NCBI GenBank assembly: GCA_033964015.1 | Contig: CM066914.1 | Span: 33,959,492 to 34,023,491, forward strand | Source: Scolanthus callimorphus | Lineage: Eukaryota > Cnidaria > Anthozoa > Actiniaria > Edwardsiidae | Reading direction: 5' to 3' | Length of the DNA: 64,000 nt | In this document: piece after piece, positions 33,401-42,700 of the stretch | Numbering within the stretch: the first letter of the stretch is position 1 | How the letters are laid out: each line of letters begins with the position of its first letter | Notes under the pieces: generated by a model | What the model was told of the DNA's origin: nothing | The model's input: only the letters and a program-made list of their open reading frames with translations | Database searches by the model: none | Position numbers and translations under genes: made by a program

Positions 33401-36400
33401 TTTCCCCCCTCACTTATTGGTGTTTGTAGGGCATGAAGTACCTACACAGTAGCCCTATCAAGCTTCACGGTTGTCTGACGTCATCCAAGTGTGTGATTGA
33501 CAGCCATTGGGTGGTTAAGATCACGGACTGGGGCCTGCATAACTTTAAAGCTGGCCAGGAAAATAACGTACGACCTGAGAAAATGTATAAAGGTAGGTAG
33601 GGATAAGATGAGCGAAAAATCGTTTTCCTTACCAACTTCAAGCCAAGGCTATGCTGTTTCTTTATACTTCTTGTCGTGTATACTTCACAAGGATGTCAAC
33701 CCCAGGACTTCAAAAATCCGGAGACCGCCGTGAAATGGCTAAAGTTCATGAAATTCTCCCGGGAGAAATACAGTTAATGTATGGCAGTCATCTTGAATTT
33801 TTCCCGGGAGACGAAGCGAAAAATCTTGAGACACCGGTAAAACCGGGAGAGCCAATGACAATCACCGAAAACGGATCAATCCGAAAAACGCTCTCCAGGA
33901 TGGAGCGATTTGAAAACGGAACTGTTTGAAAACGCTGTTTTCTAGTGTGGACGGGTGAAAACGATGCTATCTGAAAACGATGACGTCACCACAGCAAACC
34001 CGACCAATAGAGTCCTAAAATGTGACGTCACAAATTTGAAAATTTTCGAATGTTAGATTTTTGTCCTCGAATAATGGAAGACCAATTCCAACAAACGTTG
34101 CATACAAAAAATGAGCTGAATCGGTTAAAACGCGACTGAGATATGGCCCGCTGAATACCGCCCGTATGGCCCGTATGCGCATGCGTTGAGTTTATTTGAG
34201 CATGGTACGGATACGAAAACGATAAGTGTGGACGCAAATCTTTTTGAAAACGGAGCAAAAAGTATCCGTTTTCGTTTGAAAACGGTGTAGTGTGGACGGG
34301 GTCTGAGTCTTCATGGCTGCCCCGTTTGCTGCGATGAAGGGCTAACGCTTGAAACGTCAGGAAAATACTAGTACTACTTCTCCTTTAAACGACCGACGGT
34401 AACCTGAAGTTCAGTGGTTACCTTGGTAAGCAGGCAATTAAGGTTTCGCTCCACCCGACAAACCTGTTAGTGTGAGGCCTGTGAGATTCTCTATAAAGTA
34501 AACAATAATTTCCGGTTGCCGTCCGTTGCCCAGAAACGTCTTTGATACGTTCCGTATCATTGTTATGACAGATTTGCTGTGGTGTGCACCAGAACACATA
34601 AATCCGGACAAGCATGAGCGTGAAGGAATGAGGTCAGAAAGGGGACGTGTACAGCTTCGCTGTCATTACCCATGAGATATGTACTAGGGCGGAACCTTAT
34701 AGCGAGAGCGGGTTAGAGGAGAGGGGTAAGTGGAAAATGTCCAAGAACCTTGGGTGCTCGGGGCTGGGGGGGAGGGGGGGGGGGAATGAGTCAGAAAGGG
34801 GACGTGTACAGCTTCGCTGTCATTACCCATGAGATATGTACTAGGGCGGAACCTTATAGCGAGAGCGGGTTAGAGGAGAGGGGTAAGTGGAAATGACCAA
34901 GAACCTTGGGTGCTGGGGGGGGGGGGGGGGGAATGAGTCAGAAAGGGGACGTGTACAGCTTCGCTGTCATTACCCATGAGATATGTACTAGGGCGGAACC
35001 TTATAGCGAGAGCGGGGTAGAGGAGAGGGGTAAGTGGAAAATGACCAAGAACCTTGGGTGCTGGGGGGGGGGGGGGGAATGAGTCAGAAAGGGGACGTGT
35101 ACAGCTTCGCTGTCATTACCCATGAGATATGTACTATGGCGGAACCTTATAGCGAGAGCGGGTTAGAGGAGAGGGGTAAGTGGAAAATGACCAAGAACCT
35201 TGGGTGCTCGGGGGGGGGGGGGGGGGATGAGTCGTGGTGCAGACGTAGAGTGACTATAACAAACTGAGCCAGAAGAGCATCAATTCCATGTGCTGCTTAA
35301 AGCGCCGTCTACACGAGCAATTTTCATCCAATTCCATGTGCTGCTTAAAGCGCCGTCTACACGAGCAATTTTCATCCAATTCCATGTCCTGCTTAAAGCG
35401 CCGTCTACACGAGCAATTTTCATCCAATTCCATGTCCTGCTTAAAGCGCCGTCTACACGAGCAATTTTCATCCAATTCCATGTGCTGCTTAAAGCGCCGT
35501 CTACACGAGCAATTTTCATCCAATTCCATGTGCTGCTTAAAGCGCCGTCTACACGAGCAATTTTCATCCAATTCCATGTGCTGGTTAAAGCGCCGTCTAC
35601 ACGAGCAATTTTGTCCTTGACAATTTTTCATTGCCAAGGAAACGTGTAGTCAGCAATACATTTCCTTGACAATTTTTCATTGACAATTTATATTTTCTCG
35701 TGTAGACCGTACAAACTTGACAATTTTCCTTGACTGAGTATCCTTGTTGAAAAGCTAGCATGTCTAGCTTTTATTTGACGAATAAAACTTGTCACATACA
35801 AAACATTGCTCGTCAAAAAAAGTGGCCGTCATTGCCGTTCATGACGTTATCATTAGTTTTTAATCCTCATATGCACTCTCGGCTGGTACTGCGAGCAAGC
35901 CGATGACGGGCCTTCGTCTATACAAGCAATTTTCCTTGTTTGTGTTTGTATGTCTGCTGACCTAATCATCGTTGGCGCTTAAAAGCAGATCATTTCCGGC
36001 TCGTCAACACGGTCAAGTTTCCTTTCAAGCAATAATTGTCAAGGAAATTTTCCAAAAATTAAAAGAATTTAAAGAATGTAGTGCAATATTCTGTATTGAA
36101 TTCGGCAAATCAAGTATCAAACTTAGGTTTAAGATGTTTATTTTGAGATTTCTACAAGGAACTATTATATCCAGTAAAAACAATAACAAAGGATGACCAG
36201 GGCTCTTTCATCTGAGAGAAAGTCATTCTCCTATGTTGCTTGACTCCAACAGAGATTATTGAGAATGTTCTAGAGCGCAAGAACCCCGCATTCAGGCCTC
36301 AGATCCAGCCTGACGACGCTCGTGCAGAGCTGATCCAAGTTATCCAGGACTGCTGGGTGGGCGACCCGGAGGAGAGACCCTACTTCTTCCGCATTGTGGA

Positions 36401-39400
36401 GCGACTCAAGAAAATCGGCGGCCGAAACAGGTCAGTCATTAACATTCCTGCATAGCTTATAATACAGGGAATTTCTCCAAGAAACCCATCCATGGAAAAA
36501 GCTGAATTCCCCATGGTAGAGGAATGGGAAGTGTTCGGATTTCCCATGGCTATCCATGTGAATTCCGAACACTTCCCATGCGTGTGCATTGAGAAATTCA
36601 GCTTTTCCCATGGATGGGTTTCTGCAGAAATTTCCTGTGTAACAAACTAGCGAGGGCCGTTGAGAGTCACGCCCGAACGATAGGCCTTTTCTGATTATTC
36701 TCGTAGAAGTGGCATTTAATGCTAGTAGAAGTTGTCGTTTTATGTCCACAAATGCGTAAATAATGCTCGATTTTCAAAATAAGGCAGGGCCGGGTCGCAC
36801 TAAGCAAAGTTCTCAAGTTTGCTACAGAATTTCCCGCAAAAATTCTCGGCAAAGTGTTTTGTTCCAAAGATTGTGGTCGCACTAGAGCGCGGAGGTGGGT
36901 TTGCCGCCGTTTTGCTTTTTTCTGTTTCTGTGTGTAGGATTTGTATTTGATCGACAACGAATTCTGTTGTACCTACAAAACTTTGTAAAAACGAGGCAAA
37001 CGGCGCCTTTGTGTTTTGGTCAGCTGACATAGACATCGCCCACACGATTGCGTTTGAAAACGCAGGGCTTTTTTGTTACGGATACGGCTATCGTCCACAC
37101 GTGTTGGAGAAACGCAACTTTTAAGAACGCTATCCAGAGTGGATTTTTTAAAAATGATACCGTAGCGTATCCGTGGACGCCTGAAAACGGATCTTTCCAA
37201 AAACGATGACGTCAGATTGTCGGTCCCAGTTCTTTTGCGCACTTCGTTGCACATGCGCAATACGGCTATTAGCGCATTCGTGTGGACGGACAGAAACGAT
37301 TCGAAAACGCCACGTGTGGACGTGATTTTTTTTGGAAACGCAAAGAAAAAGCAGCGTTTTTAAAACGAAAACGTAATCGTGTTGACGGGGCCAAAATGAC
37401 GGTCACGGCATGTCGACCCTTGCATGCCTAATGCTTCTTTGGTTTCAGAAAATAATTTGTTTCATAACAAGTAATACAAATCAGGCATCACATATGCTCT
37501 TAATTAACACAAAGCATATATAGAGGATATTACATGGCCGCGCGGAGATACGAATTTTATCTTCGAGTGTTGAAAATTTATCTCACGAGTGAGCACAGCG
37601 AACGAGTGAGATAAATTTTTAACACGAGAAGATAAAATTCGTATTTCCAAGCGGTCATGTAATGTTCTGTTTATTATATAAAATCAATGAAATACCAAAT
37701 TCAAAATTTATTTGAGTTAAGCTTAAACATCGAGCATCCAGCAAAGGCAAGTGTGATATTTTCACATGTGAAAATAACATGATATTTTCACGTGTGAAGA
37801 TATCAAGTTTTCGCGCGGGAGATCACCTGGTATTTCATTGGTGTTTTTATAATAAGCGCTAATATTGTTTGGTTACCATTGTTGCGCTAGCGTGACAAAT
37901 CTGACGAAGAACTCTTGCTTGCAGAAACACGAACGTGATCGAGAACATGGTGTCCATGATGGAAAAAGCACGCGAACCACTTGGAGCAGCTAGTGGAGGA
38001 AAGAACACGGCGGCTGAACGAGGAGAAAGAGAAGACAGACCGTTTTGCTGTATCGACTCTTACCGCCGTAAGTCCCACATTCTTCCTTACAGAAAAACAC
38101 AACACGGCGAAAACCGATGCGCTCACATAACCACGGTTGGCCGTGAGACGGAGGCCTTTTACTCTGCGATTACGTCAACCGGGCCATTTTGTAAGAGGTC
38201 AGCCAATCAGAAAGCGAGTACAGAACATGCAAAGGATCTTTACTTTCTTGGGATCTCAGACATCCAAATATTCGCTTTTCTCTAACAATTGTGAAAATTA
38301 TGAGCAGAAATAACTTCAAAACACTTAATTTTGCAGATATTAAGTTTCCTTACGTTAGAATGGTTCAAATTTAAAAATTTTGTTGGGTCTTGGGTAGGCT
38401 AAAACTCACTGGGTAGAGCCAAATTTTGCGCTGGGTCGGGTTTTCGGTGGGTCTGTTATAGAGGGGTGTCATATCTTTGACTTCTCCATGGCGGACCTTA
38501 TTCAACATTCAGAACTTCACTTTTCCTTCCTCAAGAAAAAAGTATTAAACGAAAAGGTACTCATGTTTCTTTGTATTAGAGCTGGTTTCAGACGGATGTC
38601 GCAAATGTTTGCTTTGTACTTTGTATTCTCATTCGTATTTCTGTGTATTCTCATTCTCATGTCTGTACAAGGGCATCTCTCACAAAACAGCCTCGTTTAG
38701 CTGTTCAGGTTTGACAAGGGCATCTCCAAAGAACGTTAAATTTTAACTTGTCGAGGACATCTCTAAAAAATGGCCGCGTTAAATTTTAACTTGTCGAGTC
38801 TCTTCAGCTGCATCTCTCACAAAACGGTCTCGTTTGAATTTAACTTTTCCGGCCTGTTCAGGTCTGTAAGGGCATCCCTCAAAAATGCCCGCGTTATTTA
38901 AATCTTAACTTTTTAGGGTTGTTCAGCTGTTCAGGGTTGCACAAGGACATCTCTCAAAAAAACGGCTCCGTTAATCTTTAGCTGGTTAGCATTTCTGTGA
39001 AGTTGAGTTTCTAGTGTGTCTTATAGGTGGATGCAGTAAGTTCAGCCGCTTGTTCAGGACCTCAGACAAAACGTTTTGGTCGGTTTTCTCACTCCCAAAT
39101 CGTCATGGTGTCGTTCAATGAGTGATATTGTTGTTACTTGGATTGTGATTGGTAGACGGAGAAATCATTTAGCAGCAGCTTGTAATACTAATTTTCTTGT
39201 TTATGACTGGCAAGGTGCATTTGATCTGAATACTGCAGTCATTTTAAATTTGCTCTATTACTCGGGACAAGTCAGTAATTGGTGTTGGTCTCAGTTTATT
39301 TATCATATTCCAACCTACTTTATGGGTGTTCTTGCTTTGACAGGCCAGTAGCCGAGCAGTTAAAGACGTTTACTCACGTGCAAGCCGAGGAGTTTGAGGA

Positions 39401-39721
39401 AGTTACGATCTTCTTTAGCGATATTGTCGGGTTTACCAAACTTTGCTCCAACAGCACCCACTCCAAGTAATATAACTGCTCCATATTATTATCTTTTAAC
39501 AAGACAATATACATTGATTTTTATAGGTTTTCTGATCCAGTTAAAGGAAAGTGATTTTTATGGCCTTGCGAAAAATGGTCGCTGAAGTCTTTCGTTGTTT
39601 CTACGTTCAGGGGCGGTTCCTTTTCCGGGAGATTTCCCTTGCTGAAGGAAATTTTCAATTTTCCCTATATTTTCACTATCCGGTCCATCCTTTCTGAAAT
39701 TCCTGGATCCGCAAAACATGG

Positions 39722-39753
<32 letters not shown>

Positions 39754-42700
39754 GGGCGCAAAAAATAGGTTAAATGATTTCATAACGATTAAATATCAGC
39801 AGCATGTTTACATGTTTTGCATCTGTTCCTGGCAGACCCAGCAATTCAGTGTATTATCTGCAATTGGGTTCAATAAACCAAACACTAAGCTATCTATCTT
39901 AGCCATGGAAGTCTAAGTCCTGCCTTATATGGTTTTAACAAAGGGTTTTCATCCTTAGGTAGTGGATTTCTTAAACAATTTGTACGTGTCGTTTGACGAG
40001 ATCATCACTCTCTATGACGTTTACAAGGTAAGCAAGGTTCTTGACAAACCATTCCACACCGTAACACACCATAACACGTGATGCCCAAAATCAGTTATGA
40101 CGGGGCTTGGCTTTGGAATTCCCTGCCCTGCGATATTTTCGTACCGCATCTTCTTTTGGGCAGTTCAAACGAAAAATTATGGAATACCTGACATACTATT
40201 CGACTCCCACATGGCAATCTTGTAAATCAGTATTAATATTTATTATATAGACACGAGTGTTTTACTGGGAAATACGCCACTCGTAGATCTCATACGAAGC
40301 TACATCCGGGTCCTCAGTGACATATTTTCCATATCCTCACTAGTGAGGGTATCGGTCAAAACAAAAATGCTTGGAAATCAATTTGGAATATTTTTGTCTG
40401 GTTTGTCTATATAATAAAAGAAAATTACACGGTGGCTTGGAGATATGAGTTTTATTTTCTCGTGTCAAAAACAATATTTTACTCATTCGCTGCGCTCATT
40501 CGTAAAATATTGTTCTTGCCACTCGAAAATAAAACTCATATCTTCGCGCCACCGTGTAATATCCTCTATGTATTTTTTTATCCACTACATGTTTGTATAT
40601 TACTGAAGATTTTTACCGTGTATAAATAAAACGTGTATGTATGTATGCCCTGCCCTGCCTTCCATAAACTACCATAACGATAAGTTATCAACTTTGCTAA
40701 TATGGGACGTTTTCCCCAATCAATTCCCGTTGTTTTGAAAATTACTGTGTGATGGTTTATATAATAAACAGAATAATACATGGTCGCTTGGTGATCACTC
40801 GTGAGATATCAAATTCAGAACTCGCGCGCCCATGTATTATTCTCTATAAATTTACTTCACGTTCATTGTCGATATTAGTGTAATCGACTCAGTCTGCTCT
40901 TAAGTGTCAGCCACTCCTTTGTTATTGTTTTTGTTCGATATTTGAAGACAAGTTACGTGTAGAAATATCTGAATAAACATCTAAAAATAGTTTCATATTT
41001 GATTTATGAAAATGGCTCTATATTCTCTAAATCAGCCGATGGAAATGGATGCTTTCTCTGACTCGGTATCTTGCTAGTCTGACAAAATGGCGGCTGACAC
41101 AGGCTCTTTAACGTAATAGACATCATCGGCTTGCCCGTTTGTTTTGCCCATTTCAGATCACGTGGCATTCCCATGAGTATTCTTTCCTTCTTTTTCTGCT
41201 ACGCACCGAAGGATATATAAATATGGAATCATTCCAAACAAGAGAGAATACTCATGGGAATGACACGTGATCTGAAATGGGCAAAACATTACGCCCAAGC
41301 CGAGGAGGTCTATTATCTCTATATAATAGACCACGTGATTTACATCATACGTTCTGTTACATTCAGGTAGAGACCATCGGCGATGCGTACATGGTGGTAA
41401 GCGGTTGCCCTGTGTTAAACGGATCACAACACGCGGGCGAGATTGCGAGTATGGCACTCGATCTCTTGAGTCTCATGACCGAGTTCCGTATTAAACACCG
41501 ACCGGAGGCACAGCTTCAGCTTCGGATAGGAATCAACACAGGTGGGTCTAGTCGGTCTGCGCTAACACGAGGAGAGTCGAAAGGGCTGCTCCGTTCAATA
41601 CCCCTTATCGAGAAACCTTTGTGGGGTCTTTATGGTCTTGAACCACAGGGGTTCCACAGGGCCTTTCTTGACCTTTTATAACCCAAAATTTCAACAGGGT
41701 ATTCATTTGACGTTGGTCTGAGAATCAAAGAACGGAGACGGTGGCAGGAAGCAAAACGGAACGTCTCCCGCCTTCTTCTTACGTCTCCTTCACCGTTCCC
41801 GTCACTTACTCTCTAGAGAAATCAAGTGAAGGAAGCGGAGAAAACGGAACGATAAGGCCGATCAGGATTCTCAAAATCTCACTTTTAAAACATTGTTTTC
41901 CCGAGTTGTAGTAGATACCAAGGAGGCTCACACTTATATCTGCATTCTTTGCTTTTCACACAAACGCAAGACCTTACGCTTCTGTCTACTTATCTACGTC
42001 TCCGCTCCGCAAGTGAAAATCAATCAAATCGATTCCCCCTGAATCTCCTAGATCCTTCATATATGGACACTACAGTGTACCATATAATATGAAGGATCTA
42101 CCGCTGAATCTTCCCGCTGCCCAAAAAGATGACGGGCTCTGGGTACGAGATTGGTAGCGTCAACCTCGTTCCCAGGGTCCTCTGGGTAATTTTCAAGATG
42201 ACGGGTTACTCGGAAGAAGACCCTGGCAAAGGCTGAGGCCTTTCTCCACAGGGAGACCGCCTAAGAAAAAAAAATCCGATATGGCGGGCGGGCAGCCGGG
42301 AAGAAAGGGCGGAAATCGAGATAGAATTTATCGTATCTCGGATTTTGACTGATTTTGTTAGGCGGTCTCCCTGTGGAAAGGCCCCAGCCTTTGCCAGGGT
42401 CTTCTTCCGAGTGAGCCACCATCTTGAAAATTACCCAGAAGCACCCTGGGAACGAAGTTGTGGTAGCGTAGGAAAAAATTGCAGCAGGCTTGGTGCACAC
42501 ATGCGCGCCAAACATGGCGGCAATTTAGGCAGGAACGCAGTTTCTTGCACGTCAGAGACACATCGCAAATTGATAGTAAGAGAGGTATCCCGGTAAACTT
42601 TGGTTACTCAATGTATTGGTGAAATGCGCGATGTATATTTTCTTCTTTTCCACAGGCCCAGTCGTCGCTGGCGTTGTAGGAGTCACTATGCCTCGCTATT

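Noticed and set aside
32148..33428. CRISPR-like regular repeats
   Set aside because: Units are contiguous with no unique spacers, in an animal intron; it is a minisatellite. The same applies to the 16062 and 35282 arrays.
32083..33436. Long open frames rich in FPITYWCL and FFPSPFGV repeats
   Set aside because: They are translations of a minisatellite in cyclase intron 11, open in several frames at once because units lack stops.
35254..35649. Four overlapping frames of 95-127 codons
   Set aside because: All are readings of seven 48-bp units, a multiple of three, so every frame stays open.
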